Shown piece by piece: positions 42,474 to 50,423 of a stretch of DNA of 64,000 nucleotides. Positions within the stretch are counted from its first letter, which is position 1; every line of letters starts with the position of its first letter. The notes under the pieces were generated by a model. It was given only the letters and a program-made list of their open reading frames with translations, ran no database searches and was not told the DNA's origin. The DNA is from Niveispirillum fermenti (GTDB lineage: Bacteria > Pseudomonadota > Alphaproteobacteria > Azospirillales > Azospirillaceae): assembly GCF_048066175.1 (NCBI RefSeq), contig NZ_JBLTXA010000009.1, positions 124,001 to 188,000 on the forward strand, written 5' to 3'. A program made the position numbers and the translations under genes.

Positions 42474-43026
42474 GGTCCGGATCCTTCCCCAATAATTGCC
42501 GCAAGCCCGCGACACCGCGATGGACAGCCACCTTCAACGCCCCGATGCTGATGCCGCTGGCGGCTGAGGCGTCCTTCAAACTCATGCCTTTGACCTTAAG
42601 CATGTCGATAGCCTGGCGCTGGCGCTCCGGCAATTGCGACAGTAGCGGCCCCAGGGCCAGGACGGGGGCGGCTTCCATCTCCGGCTGCGCGACATTATCC
42701 GCCACACCTTCATCATAATCCGCCTCTACGGTGCGGCGGCGGTAAAGGTGGCGCAGCGCATCCGCCAGCCGGTTGCGGGCGATGGTTCCCAGCCAGGGTC
42801 CGACAGGCCGGCCTGGCTGATAGGTGGGCATCGCCTGATGGACAGCCAGCAGCGTATCCTGCACGAAATCCTCCAGATCGGCCCGACGTGCCAGTTTCCG
42901 GCACCCCACGGCATGGATCAGAGGGACGGCGGCATGCAGAAAGGAAGCATAGGCAGCGCGATCCCCTTCCTGCGCCGCCGCGAGCAACAGGCCCAGGTTC
43001 CGGTCCTCATGATGCACCGTCTTCAT
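42466..43026 (-). CDS. sigF: ECF sigma factor, SigF type
   Basis: 186 residues. Region 2: YASFLHAAVPLIHAVGCRKLARRADLEDFVQDTLLAVHQAMPTYQPGRPVGPWLGTIARNRLADALRH (-10 recognition, with DxxQDTLLA). Region 4: LSQLPERQRQAIDMLKVKGMSLKDASAASGISIGALKVAVHRGVAGL (-35 recognition). This matches the SigF/SigK-like group paired with DUF1109 anti-sigmas. ATG 43026 has GGGAG 5 nt upstream; the frame to 43146 overlaps the preceding small gene. Last but one gene of the bufferin operon, giving a positive loop if it reads the promoter before bufA. Confidence 0.88.
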   Translation of the reverse strand: MKTVHHEDRNLGLLLAAAQEGDRAAYASFLHAAVPLIHAVGCRKLARRADLEDFVQDTLLAVHQAMPTYQPGRPVGPWLGTIARNRLADALRHLYRRRTVEADYDEGVADNVAQPEMEAAPVLALGPLLSQLPERQRQAIDMLKVKGMSLKDASAASGISIGALKVAVHRGVAGLRQLLGKDPDHG

Positions 43027-43051
43027 GGCGCTCCCGGCCGGCATGAAGGCA

Positions 43052-43324
43052 TCACTTGCCCGGCTTGTCAGGCCTGGAAACACCGTTGGCCTCAAGGAAA
43101 GCCTTGAATTTCCCGGCATCCAGGAAATAAAGATCGAGGCATTCATTGAATTTGTCCGGGTCCTTGACCGTCTTGCAGAGGCGCTCCGCCTCCTCGTTCG
43201 CCACCTGCTTCTGTGCCTTCTCGGCAGCGCTCAGGGCGGGGGCGCCCCCCTGCTGTGCCGCCACCGGCAGGACAGCGGCAAGGCAAAAGGCCAGCAACAG
43301 GCCCGAGTGATGATAAAGGCGCAT
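43052..43324 (-). CDS. Small secreted protein with two cysteines, unknown function
   Basis: 90 residues: signal peptide (MRLYHHSGLLLAFCLAAVLPVAA, cleavage near AAQ), then a helical charged stretch LSAAEKAQKQVANEEAERLCKTVKDPDKFNECLDLYFLDAGKFKAF. Only two cysteines remain in the mature part (~C49 and C61), 12 apart, inside helices: a C-x11-C hairpin possibly closed by a disulfide or binding metal. Start lies 3 bp after the DoxX stop and 25 bp before sigF, so it is cotranscribed with the bufferin genes. I recognise no named family. Confidence 0.75.
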   Translation of the reverse strand: MRLYHHSGLLLAFCLAAVLPVAAQQGGAPALSAAEKAQKQVANEEAERLCKTVKDPDKFNECLDLYFLDAGKFKAFLEANGVSRPDKPGK

Positions 43325-43327
43325 GCG

Positions 43328-43840
43328 TCACCTCATGGTCTGGGGAATGGCGGGAAAGCGTCGCCGCCAGAAACCCCGCAGGGCGGCATCCAGCGACATC
43401 GATCCGGGACCGGACAGGAACAGGGCTGTTCCCGCCATGATCCACGGAATCTGTTCTTCGGCAATGGCGATACCGCTTTCCATGCCCTGCGGCGTGCGGC
43501 CGATGACCAGGAACAGGACCGCCGCCATCACGGCCAGCCCCGCCGCCCCCACCCGGCCCCCCAGCCCCAGCAACAGCGACAGGCCCAACGCGATCTCCGC
43601 CCCCGTGGTCAGGGGGGCCGCGACAGCCGCTGGCAGCAGGGGCACCGGATGGATATCGGTGAACAGGAAGGCCTGGCTGTCCCAGGTGAACAGGCGGTGC
43701 CAGCCGGCCGTGATGAAGGGCCAGGCCAGCCACCACCGCCCCAGGAGCAGCAGGGCCGCCACCCCCCATTTCAAGGGCGGGGCCGCGCGGGCCGTGGGAC
43801 CGGGATCGGTCAGGAAGTGCAGCAGCGGGCGGATCATCAC
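43328..43840 (-). CDS. DoxX-family membrane protein (BufD-like)
   Basis: 170 residues, four predicted helices (GVAALLLLGRWWLAWPFITAGWHRL, VPLLPAAVAAPLTTGAEIALGLSLLLGLGGRVGAAGLAVMAAVLFLV, IPWIMAGTALFLSGPGSM). The GxxWxxxFxxxGxxR-like helix 1 and late GPGxxSxDA motif are DoxX hallmarks. DoxX proteins are frequent fourth members of bufferin operons, presumably redox partners in the membrane. Its ATG overlaps the bufC stop by 4 bp. Confidence 0.87.
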   Translation of the reverse strand: MMIRPLLHFLTDPGPTARAAPPLKWGVAALLLLGRWWLAWPFITAGWHRLFTWDSQAFLFTDIHPVPLLPAAVAAPLTTGAEIALGLSLLLGLGGRVGAAGLAVMAAVLFLVIGRTPQGMESGIAIAEEQIPWIMAGTALFLSGPGSMSLDAALRGFWRRRFPAIPQTMR

Positions 43841-44589
43841 GTCAACTCACCGGTTGCGGCGGCGATCAGCCCATGGCCGATCAGCAGCGCCAGAAGAGGG
43901 GGAAACTGGTCGGGGGCGGCCAGAGCGCCGGCCGCCTCCAGCAGGGGAGCACCACCCGACACCATACGGACAAAGGTGACGGCATCGGGTGGCAGCAGCG
44001 TGACCGCCACCAGCAGATCGGGCCCGCGCCAGACCAGCGCCGCCGCCTCCGGCCCCGCCAAAGGCACGGGTGATGCCACGGGCTGGATATCCTGCCGCCC
44101 CGCGCGCCAAGCCGACAGCACCGCCACCCCGCCCCCGATCAGCCGGACCGACGGCACCAGCGACAGACGCAGATCAACCAGCTTGTCCGGGCTGATGCCC
44201 GCCAGGGTTCCAGGCCGCATGCAATCGGCATCGGCTGCGAAATAGGCTGCATGCGCCGCCCAGTCCAAAGCCGCCAGCAGCGGCAGTTCGCCCGGCAGGT
44301 CCTTCCCGAACCCCTCGCCATACAGGGCCAGCACGGCCTGGGCCGGCGGGTGGGTCCGCAGATGGGCACGGGCGGCATCGGCAAACCCTTCCGGGCCCAG
44401 CCTGTCCGCCAGACTGGGATAGGCCTGGGCCAGCAGCCCGGTCAGCGCCGCCGTCACCGTGGCCGTGTGAATATAAAGCGCCTTGTCCACCGGCACACGG
44501 GCCGGCGCCAGATAGGTCAAGGTCTGCGCGAAACCGCCGGGGTCGCCGTAGCAGGCGGCCAGCATGGATCGCTGCATCGCCATCAGCAT
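43837..44589 (-). CDS. bufC: BufC-like DUF2063 protein, partner of the MNIO enzyme
   Basis: 250 residues. N-terminal DUF2063 helical domain (MLMAMQRSMLAACYGDPGGFAQ ... LYIHTATVTAALTGLLAQAYPSLADRLGPEGFADAARAHLRTHPP), then an alpha/beta C-domain. These proteins partner DUF692 enzymes, binding the precursor peptide and presenting it for modification; the older label 'DNA-binding' is misleading. Overlaps the bufB end by 7 bp and the doxX start by 4 bp. Confidence 0.87.
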   Translation of the reverse strand: MLMAMQRSMLAACYGDPGGFAQTLTYLAPARVPVDKALYIHTATVTAALTGLLAQAYPSLADRLGPEGFADAARAHLRTHPPAQAVLALYGEGFGKDLPGELPLLAALDWAAHAAYFAADADCMRPGTLAGISPDKLVDLRLSLVPSVRLIGGGVAVLSAWRAGRQDIQPVASPVPLAGPEAAALVWRGPDLLVAVTLLPPDAVTFVRMVSGGAPLLEAAGALAAPDQFPPLLALLIGHGLIAAATGELT

Positions 44590-45440
44590 GACGCCGCCTC
44601 CCGGATGTCATCAGCCCTGGCGGCCTGGGCCAGCAACAGGGGCAAGGCTGGCAGGCCGGTATCCCATTCCACCAGCGTGGGGCATGGGCCGAAGCGGCGC
44701 ACGGCCATGTCGTATAATGTCCAGACCGGCTGGGGCACGGCGCTGCCATGATCATCGATCAACAAGGTCACCCCATCGATTTCCACCCTGGCATGACCGG
44801 CCAGATGGATCTCTCCCACGGCATCGACCGGGAAACGGGACAGCAATTGCACCGCATCCCCGCCCCGGTTGTGGGCGCTGACATGAAGGTTGTTCAGGTC
44901 CAGCAGCAGGCCGCAACCCGTGCGGGCCGCAAGGGCGGCCAGGAATTCCCCCTCATCCATCTGGTCCATCTGGAAACGCAGATAGAGGGAAGGATTTTCC
45001 ACCAGCAGCCGCCGGCCCAGCATATCCTGCACCCGCTCCACGTTGCGTGACACGATCGCCAGCGTTTCTTCCGTCAGCGGCAGGGGCAGCAGGTCGGGCA
45101 CGGGGGCCCCCACCAGTCCCGTCCAGGCCAGATGATCGGAGATGAGCGCCGGCTCGAACCGGTCGTAAAGGGTGCGCAGGCGGGCCAGATGCACCCCGTC
45201 CACCCCATCGGCGGCCCCCAGGGACAAGGCCACCGAATGGAAGGAGACGGGGTAGTCCCGGCGCAGCCGCTCCAGTTGCGCCAGGCGCGGCCCGCCCGCG
45301 ATCAGGTAATTCTCCGCATGCACCTCCAGCCATCCCACCGGCTGGACCGCCGCCAGGAAATCCGGCACATGCGCATGCCGCAGCCCGACACCGGTGGCGC
45401 GGGGGGACGCATGGGAACGGGCGTTGGCCGGGGGACGCAT
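44583..45440 (-). CDS. bufB: BufB, multinuclear non-heme iron-dependent oxidase (DUF692/MNIO)
   Basis: 285-residue TIM barrel that post-translationally modifies cysteines of the bufferin precursor (thiooxazole-type rings in characterised systems). Iron-ligand motifs in order: LEVHAENYLIAGG, FHSVALSLG, ISDHLAWTG, LLVENPSLYL, LLLDLNNLHVSAHN, EIHLAGH, LIDDHGSAV and LVEWDTGLP. Located 10 bp downstream of bufA and overlapping bufC, so one operon. All ligand motifs are intact. Confidence 0.93.
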   Translation of the reverse strand: MRPPANARSHASPRATGVGLRHAHVPDFLAAVQPVGWLEVHAENYLIAGGPRLAQLERLRRDYPVSFHSVALSLGAADGVDGVHLARLRTLYDRFEPALISDHLAWTGLVGAPVPDLLPLPLTEETLAIVSRNVERVQDMLGRRLLVENPSLYLRFQMDQMDEGEFLAALAARTGCGLLLDLNNLHVSAHNRGGDAVQLLSRFPVDAVGEIHLAGHARVEIDGVTLLIDDHGSAVPQPVWTLYDMAVRRFGPCPTLVEWDTGLPALPLLLAQAARADDIREAASC

Positions 45441-45450
45441 GCGGGTAACC

Positions 45451-45750
45451 TTACTTCTGCGTGGCCAGGGCGGGATTGGGGCCCTCGAAGGCGGTCAGGC
45501 TGCCCTTTGCAGCCACGCAGGCTTCCTTGGTCATGGCCTTGAAGTCCTGGCCGCTGTAATCGACCGTCGACTGGGTGGCACAGGAATGACCGGCGGCCTT
45601 GTTTGCGCAATCGTTCTCGCCGGCCTTGGCCACACCATAGCAATGGACCTTCTCCCCCTCGGCGGCATGGGCCGGAGCGGCGATGGCGGCCAGGGACAGG
45701 GCACCGGCGATGGCAGCACCGAGGGTCAGGGCGGAAATGCGTGTATTCAT
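45451..45750 (-). CDS. bufA: Bufferin precursor BufA (DUF2282)
   Basis: 99-residue ribosomal peptide precursor: signal peptide MNTRISALTLGAAIAGALSLAAIAAPAHA, then a mature part with four cysteines at 37, 48, 57 and 78 (KVHCYGVAKAGENDCANKAAGHSCATQS ... EACVAAKGSL). This is the bufA1 layout. After modification by BufB/BufC it is exported and binds copper in the periplasm or outside. ATG 45750 has GAGGAA 9 nt upstream, and the promoter motif GTAACC-N15-CGAA lies 90-110 bp upstream. Confidence 0.92.
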   Translation of the reverse strand: MNTRISALTLGAAIAGALSLAAIAAPAHAAEGEKVHCYGVAKAGENDCANKAAGHSCATQSTVDYSGQDFKAMTKEACVAAKGSLTAFEGPNPALATQK

Positions 45751-45837
45751 GGATGTGGTTCCTCGACAGGGCATGATCATGGGCACCGGTATCGGCCCCA
45801 CCCGGACCGGCAATCCTCGCCGTCCCGTATCCTGTCA

Positions 45838-45862
45838 TTCGCGCTGGCGGGAAAAAGGTTAC
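45838..45862 (-). promoter_or_regulatory. Putative SigF-type ECF promoter of the bufferin operon
   Basis: On the minus strand GTAACC (45857-45862), 15-nt spacer, CGAA (45838-45841). It resembles the GTAACC-N16-CGAA element I recall for Caulobacter SigF. It faces bufA and is the only such pair I saw near the operon. Confidence 0.6.
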
Positions 45863-45919
45863 GCCGCTCCGGGAAAAAATTTCGACCGGACGCCACTTCC
45901 GACGCCGAGCGGGGGGGAC

Positions 45920-46082
45920 TATCAGGAATTCCGTGCCCGGCTGGGTCATATCCGTCGGTCTCCCGCGCCACAGCATGGCATTTGCGTCCTGCAAGGACCG
46001 CAAACCGGTCGCTGTCGCGCTCAAGCAGGTTCACGACGCCCGTGGACGATATGGAGGCGGAAAAGGCCGGACCGCATTCGAA
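45920..46082 (+). pseudogene. IS256-family element remnant (end plus transposase scrap)
   Basis: Begins with the same end sequence as 32094 (TATCAGGAATTCCG, then a GCCCGGCTGGGT variant). From 45963 a frame reads RHSMAFASCKDRKPVAVALK and QVHDA, homologous to the RHSMEFASWKDRKPVAAALK segment of the copy at 32240. It then shifts frame near VDDMEAEKA. About 40 recognisable codons remain. The two scraps are from the same or very close IS types. Confidence 0.72.
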
Positions 46083-46162
46083 CAAGGCCCCTGAGCATTT
46101 CACGTCAGCCGCAAATGCCGATGCGCATATCGGCTTTCACGGGGATGCCCCTCCCTGCCCGC

Positions 46163-48628
46163 TCAAATGACATACCGGTCCCAGCCACCATAGTGCCCTT
46201 TCACGGCTCCCCGCCGGATGGAAAGCGCGATCAGCGACAGGCCGATGATCACATTTGCCACGCTGTGCGCCATGTCCGCCCCGAACAGGAAGGGGGCCGC
46301 CATCGCGGCCGCTCCCAGCGGTATCAGGCAATAGCGTAGCGTCCGGGCAACCTCCGCCGTCGCCAGCGATATCACCGTCAAGGCCAAAAAGCCGATGACA
46401 TGGTCGGCATCCGCCATGGCCCCACTGGCCCCGAATGTCAGCCGCGTGAACAGCAGCGACGTTGCCAGAATGCCGGCAAGGGCGAGGTTCCAGGGCAGGT
46501 TGACGCCGCCCGACCACATGTCCCGCATCACAGCGCCCACCGGCCGGTCGAATTCGTCCTGCCGCGCTTCCCGGTCGCCATCATCCGTATCCCCGAACAG
46601 GAAGACGCGCAGCCAGGGCCGGCCGGCCTTGGCCCTGCGTCGTATGAACTGGACCGTGGCCAGCAGCTCGTCCAGCGAATAGGGGATCTGGATCAGCATC
46701 GCGGCGGCACCGATCAGGGTCAGCGTCGCCCAGGTACCGATGATGATGGGCTGGATGATGACGAACAGGATCGAGACCACGCCCAAGGGCGCGATCATCA
46801 GCCCGAACAGGAACACCAGCCACGGCATGGTCCGCCAGCGTGCCCGTGACCCGACGATGCCGGTCACGATCTCCAGCGCGTAGGTATAGCCGCCCAGTGC
46901 GGCGTCGGGGATGGGAAAGGCTTCGGACACGGCTGACGTGATCACCGCCTCCGTACCGTTCTTGGCCGGTTCACCGGGAAGGCCGGGGAAGAACGGATCC
47001 CACACCCCGCTCACCTGCCCAAGCTGGTAGGCCGACAGGTAACGGGCGACCAGCAGGCCGATCAGCGCGAACAGGATGATGGGCAGCCTCTGCGCCCAGC
47101 CGGACGGGTTGTAGCTCCAGCCCGGCGGGATGTCCGGCCCCGTCATCGCGGCCACCATGGACGGGCCGGGTTCCGGCCGCGTCCCCACCGCCAGGCCGAA
47201 GGCAAAGGCACCGACCAGCGTGTCGGACAGGAAGGCGGCGGGATTGCTCGTCCAGAACAGGAACGGCACTGCCATGATCCCCGCCGCGACCGCCGCCGAC
47301 GCCCAGCGCGCCCAGGCCATCCGCCAGGACAGTGACAGCGTCGCGAACAGCACCAGTGCTGCACCCAGCGCGATCTCCGACCAGAACAGGGCCGGCTCCC
47401 GGACCTCCACGATCACCGGCTGCACCAGGATCCAGAGGCCGAGTGCGATATTGACGAAATGCGCCCAGCGATTGTCGGCATGGGCGGCGCGGTACCAATC
47501 CTCATGGCTGGCCCGCAGCACCTCCGGATCATGGCCGACCTGCTCCGCCTCGGTCACGAAATCCGGCGCCGGGATGCGGTTGGCCTTGTACCAGGCGGCC
47601 GGGTCCTGCTTCAGGGTGGCGATGATGGCCGGCAGTTCGTCGGCCAGCCGATGCCGGGGCGTCCAGCCCAGAAGTTCCCGCGCCCGGGTGATATCCAGCG
47701 CGTAATGGTCGCTGGCCATCCGCGTCATGAAGGGCTGGATGAAGGGGCGCTCACCCCCGTCTATGGCGTCGGGCACCAGCGGTTCCGCCTTATCCTGGAC
47801 CCACGCACCGATGCCGGCCACGGCGGACGGCACACGCAGAGTGGCCCAGTCCGCCTCGCCATGGATCAGGCAGCCGAGACGGTCCTGAAGATCGTCATAG
47901 CCGATGGCATCGGGCTCCCCGACCAGGATCACCGTCTCGTCGGGCAATTGTCCGCGCCGGTCGATCGCCCGGACGAAGGCATCGATCATATCCTCGCGAT
48001 GCACCATCGCCTGACCGGCATCGGTGTCGCCGGAATAGAGGTGGCTCTGGAAATCGCGCTCATAGATGCGGGCGATCTGGTTGGCGAAGGTCGGCACCGA
48101 TGTGCGTTCGTCATAAAGCCCGGCCAGATGCAGGAAGACGGTCGGTATCCGCCCGCGTGTCTCACGGATGGCCTGTTCCGCCTCCGCCTTGGATTTCGGA
48201 TAGGCCCAGCCGGGGTCGATCGGCCGGCTCTCGTCGATGCGCTCCCCCGGACGGCCGGGTTCATGCACCAGCATCGTGCCGGAATAGACGAACTGCTCCA
48301 CCTCGAATGCCTGCAGCGCCTGCATGAGATTGCGGCTGCCATCGACATTGACCGCCTTGTATTCCGGCTTGTCCTCGCCGCTGAAATCGAAGAAGGCCGC
48401 CAGATGCACGACGCTGGCGAAACGGCGGCCATAATGCGCGCCGATCCGGTCCAGCGCACCGGCAACACTTTCGCCGTCGGTCAGATCGGCCTCGATCACG
48501 GGATAGCCGGTGTCGCGGCCGGCCCTATCCAGCCCTACCACCAGATAACGGTCCCGAAGAGCTGCGGCCAGGGAACGGCCGATATTACCGGCTGCACCGG
48601 TGATGAGGATGATGGGCTTGTCTGGCAA
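46163..48628 (-). CDS. NAD-dependent epimerase/dehydratase fused to a multi-helix SPW-repeat membrane domain
   Basis: 821 residues from TTG 48628, which has GGGGAGGG just upstream. Longer frames to 48817 run through a decayed neighbour. Residues ~1-330: extended SDR with GAAGNIGRSLAAALRD (Rossmann), VVHLAAFFDFSG, FVYSGTMLVHEPGRPGERIDESRPIDPGWAYPKSKAEAE (Ser and YxxxK as YPKSK), and TRARELLGWTPRHRLADELP. Then ~13 hydrophobic helices. Two are SPW-type units (NRWAHFVNIALGLWILVQPVIV, VNLPWNLALAGILATSLLF), with W-rich linkers between. The ligand of the SDR part is unknown. Nothing in the neighbourhood explains it; it is monocistronic. It may act on a lipid-linked sugar or quinone-like molecule at the membrane. 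Confidence 0.78.
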   Translation of the reverse strand: MPDKPIILITGAAGNIGRSLAAALRDRYLVVGLDRAGRDTGYPVIEADLTDGESVAGALDRIGAHYGRRFASVVHLAAFFDFSGEDKPEYKAVNVDGSRNLMQALQAFEVEQFVYSGTMLVHEPGRPGERIDESRPIDPGWAYPKSKAEAEQAIRETRGRIPTVFLHLAGLYDERTSVPTFANQIARIYERDFQSHLYSGDTDAGQAMVHREDMIDAFVRAIDRRGQLPDETVILVGEPDAIGYDDLQDRLGCLIHGEADWATLRVPSAVAGIGAWVQDKAEPLVPDAIDGGERPFIQPFMTRMASDHYALDITRARELLGWTPRHRLADELPAIIATLKQDPAAWYKANRIPAPDFVTEAEQVGHDPEVLRASHEDWYRAAHADNRWAHFVNIALGLWILVQPVIVEVREPALFWSEIALGAALVLFATLSLSWRMAWARWASAAVAAGIMAVPFLFWTSNPAAFLSDTLVGAFAFGLAVGTRPEPGPSMVAAMTGPDIPPGWSYNPSGWAQRLPIILFALIGLLVARYLSAYQLGQVSGVWDPFFPGLPGEPAKNGTEAVITSAVSEAFPIPDAALGGYTYALEIVTGIVGSRARWRTMPWLVFLFGLMIAPLGVVSILFVIIQPIIIGTWATLTLIGAAAMLIQIPYSLDELLATVQFIRRRAKAGRPWLRVFLFGDTDDGDREARQDEFDRPVGAVMRDMWSGGVNLPWNLALAGILATSLLFTRLTFGASGAMADADHVIGFLALTVISLATAEVARTLRYCLIPLGAAAMAAPFLFGADMAHSVANVIIGLSLIALSIRRGAVKGHYGGWDRYVI

Positions 48629-48854
48629 AGGTCCCTCCCCGGTTAGGTCATGCGGGTAACAACGCCGGGACAAGGCGGTTCCCGCCCTGTTTCCTATCTC
48701 CTGCGGGAACCTGCAGCGGCGACAGTGTGGAATTGACCTGAGGACGCTCTTCCACACTTCCAGACAAGCCGGAGAATGGTCCGTGACGAACGGCAAGCTG
48801 GCTTCCTGATTGTGCAATTATGGGATCGCGACCATTGGGCACCGCAGGACGAAG

Positions 48855-49092
48855 GTGCGGATAGCGCGTCCATGAGCAGCACCGGCGGGGCGGAGAATGT
48901 GTAATCGATGCCGTGATGCTCGCCGATATTGATGCCGTGGAACCCGGCCCGGTCAGCGATTTCCGCCGCCTCAATGGTCATGCGGTATCGCTTTGTCGCG
49001 GAGAACCTTTCCCCCGTCACCGGATCGTCAATGATCCAGCCGCGCTGCCGCTCGCTCCAGAAAGCCGGACCTCGGCCGGCAGGCGGACCAGC
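48855..49092 (-). pseudogene. LLM-class flavin monooxygenase fragment
   Basis: Minus-strand frame reads WSERQRGWIIDDPVTGERFS, ATKRYRMTIEAAEIADRAGF and HGINIGEHHGIDYTFSAPPV. The GEHHG...FSAPP block is typical of the N-terminal third of luciferase-like F420/FMN monooxygenases. Homology is lost after about 75 codons and no TIM-barrel remainder exists before the epimerase gene. A stop lies just upstream at 49093-49095. Decayed gene, now serving as upstream DNA of the epimerase fusion. Confidence 0.55.
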
Positions 49093-49241
49093 TCAGGCGA
49101 TGGTGCCGCCAGGAATGCCAGATCCCGGTGAGAGCAACTCGCTGGGAGCTGGTACGGTGGCAACTGCCCCCTGGCCCGCCGCATCGGCATCGCGGATCAT
49201 CAATGGCTGCGCGCATACGGCGCCCTTGTTCATGGGGCCCG
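49093..49241. other. Gap between the monooxygenase fragment and the esterase 3' end
   Basis: 149 bp; together with the fragment and the stretch 48629-48854 it makes a 613-bp gene-poor zone. I see no gene or clear terminator in it. Confidence 0.35.
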
Positions 49242-50249
49242 TCACAGGCCCCGGATTCGCCTGGGATCCGGTTCCGCCACCGCCATCCCCATGGCCCGTT
49301 TCACCTCATCGAATGACGCCCGCACCTTCCGGACATTGTCATCGATCCAATCCGGCGGGCGTATCTGGCGGCCGATGAAACCCAGCGCATCCAGAACGCG
49401 CGGAACCAGCGAGGGTCCGACATGGTCGGCGCCACGGACCAGCCGGTATTCGTGTCCAACACCGGCATCGAAAAGGATACGGTGCAGGAACTCCACCCCC
49501 TGATGCAGGTACAGCATGTCCTGATCGCCGACATCGAGATAGATGGGCAGATTGACCAGCCGTCCCGGATCATTGCTGGCAATGGTGGCGGGGTTGTTGG
49601 CGGCCCAGTAATCCAGATCGACCGGTGACCCGAATATCGGCTGGACCACCCTGTCCGGCCGCCAGAATTTGACGTTCGGCCCGACATCCGCCCAGGACAG
49701 AACGGGTTCGATCGCGGGCTCCAGCGCGGCCACGGCGGCGAAACTGTCGGGATGCTTGAAGGCCAGCCGCAGGCTTCCCAGCCCGCCCATCGAGATGCCG
49801 CCGATGAAACTGTGCCGCCGCTCGGCCGAAACGGACAGGCTGGCGCGCAGATGGGGCAGCAGTTCCGACATGATGAAGGTTTCCCAGCGCTCCGATCCGT
49901 CCCTGAAATCCATGTACAGGGATCGGCGGGCGCTTGGCGTGGCGATGACCAGCGGCGGGATCATGCCGGCATGGATGGCCGCGTCGATCGCCGGCGTGAA
50001 GGCAAGCAGATCCTTTTCACTGCCATTGCCGCCATGCAGGAACAGCATCAAGGGAAGGGCCTGGCCCTGGCCGTAACCGGGCGGCGTATAGAGTCGGACG
50101 GCGACATCACCCGGCACGTGCGCGGATTGCAGCGTGATGGTCCGGGCCGTTCCCGCGGCTTTCCCGGCACCTGGCTCCGCGACCTGGGCAAGGGCGGGCA
50201 CGCCCGACATCGCAGCCATGGCGGCCGCAAATTTCCGTCGATTGATCAC
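49242..50249 (-). CDS. Secreted alpha/beta-hydrolase esterase (esterase D/feruloyl esterase-like, PF00756 type)
   Basis: 335 residues from GTG 50249, with GGAGG 10-15 nt upstream. The N-terminus VINRRKFAAAMAAMSGVPALAQ has a twin-Arg-like RRKFA before a hydrophobic stretch and AQ cleavage site, so export is likely. Serine-hydrolase features: LPLMLFLHGGNGSEKDLLAF (oxyanion region), nucleophile elbow GGISMGGLGSLRLAF, Asp in YLDVGDQDMLYLHQGVEF and His in VRGADHVGPSLVPRVL. Hydrolyses acyl esters, perhaps plant cell-wall ester links, given the tannase-type gene further on. Divergent from the M28 peptidase gene. Confidence 0.83.
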   Translation of the reverse strand: MINRRKFAAAMAAMSGVPALAQVAEPGAGKAAGTARTITLQSAHVPGDVAVRLYTPPGYGQGQALPLMLFLHGGNGSEKDLLAFTPAIDAAIHAGMIPPLVIATPSARRSLYMDFRDGSERWETFIMSELLPHLRASLSVSAERRHSFIGGISMGGLGSLRLAFKHPDSFAAVAALEPAIEPVLSWADVGPNVKFWRPDRVVQPIFGSPVDLDYWAANNPATIASNDPGRLVNLPIYLDVGDQDMLYLHQGVEFLHRILFDAGVGHEYRLVRGADHVGPSLVPRVLDALGFIGRQIRPPDWIDDNVRKVRASFDEVKRAMGMAVAEPDPRRIRGL

Positions 50250-50298
50250 TGCGGGAAATCCTCCGTCGCGGGCCGGGTGGTTGGACCATACATTAATT

Positions 50299-50327
50299 AG
50301 ATTGTGAATAAATGAAATGGCTGTCAA
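50299..50327 (-). promoter_or_regulatory. Sigma70-like promoter toward the esterase
   Basis: Minus strand TTGACA (50322-50327), 17-nt spacer, CAATCT (50299-50304), 50 bp before the GTG start, in an AT-rich patch. Confidence 0.45.
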
Positions 50328-50423
50328 GCCTCCCCTCCCCTATACTCCCCCTTCGCAACCGTGCGGGTGACGGGGCCGGCCATGGCCCGGATCGCAGGGA
50401 AGACAGGAGAGGGGCGCCCTTCG

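Noticed and set aside
43025..44245. 406-codon plus-strand frame over the bufferin operon
   Set aside because: Antisense to the small protein, doxX and bufC, which are in a coherent minus-strand operon with overlaps.
48694..49020. 108-codon minus frame as an intact LLM oxidoreductase
   Set aside because: Only the N-terminal block is recognisable and it loses homology after about 75 codons; kept as a pseudogene fragment instead.
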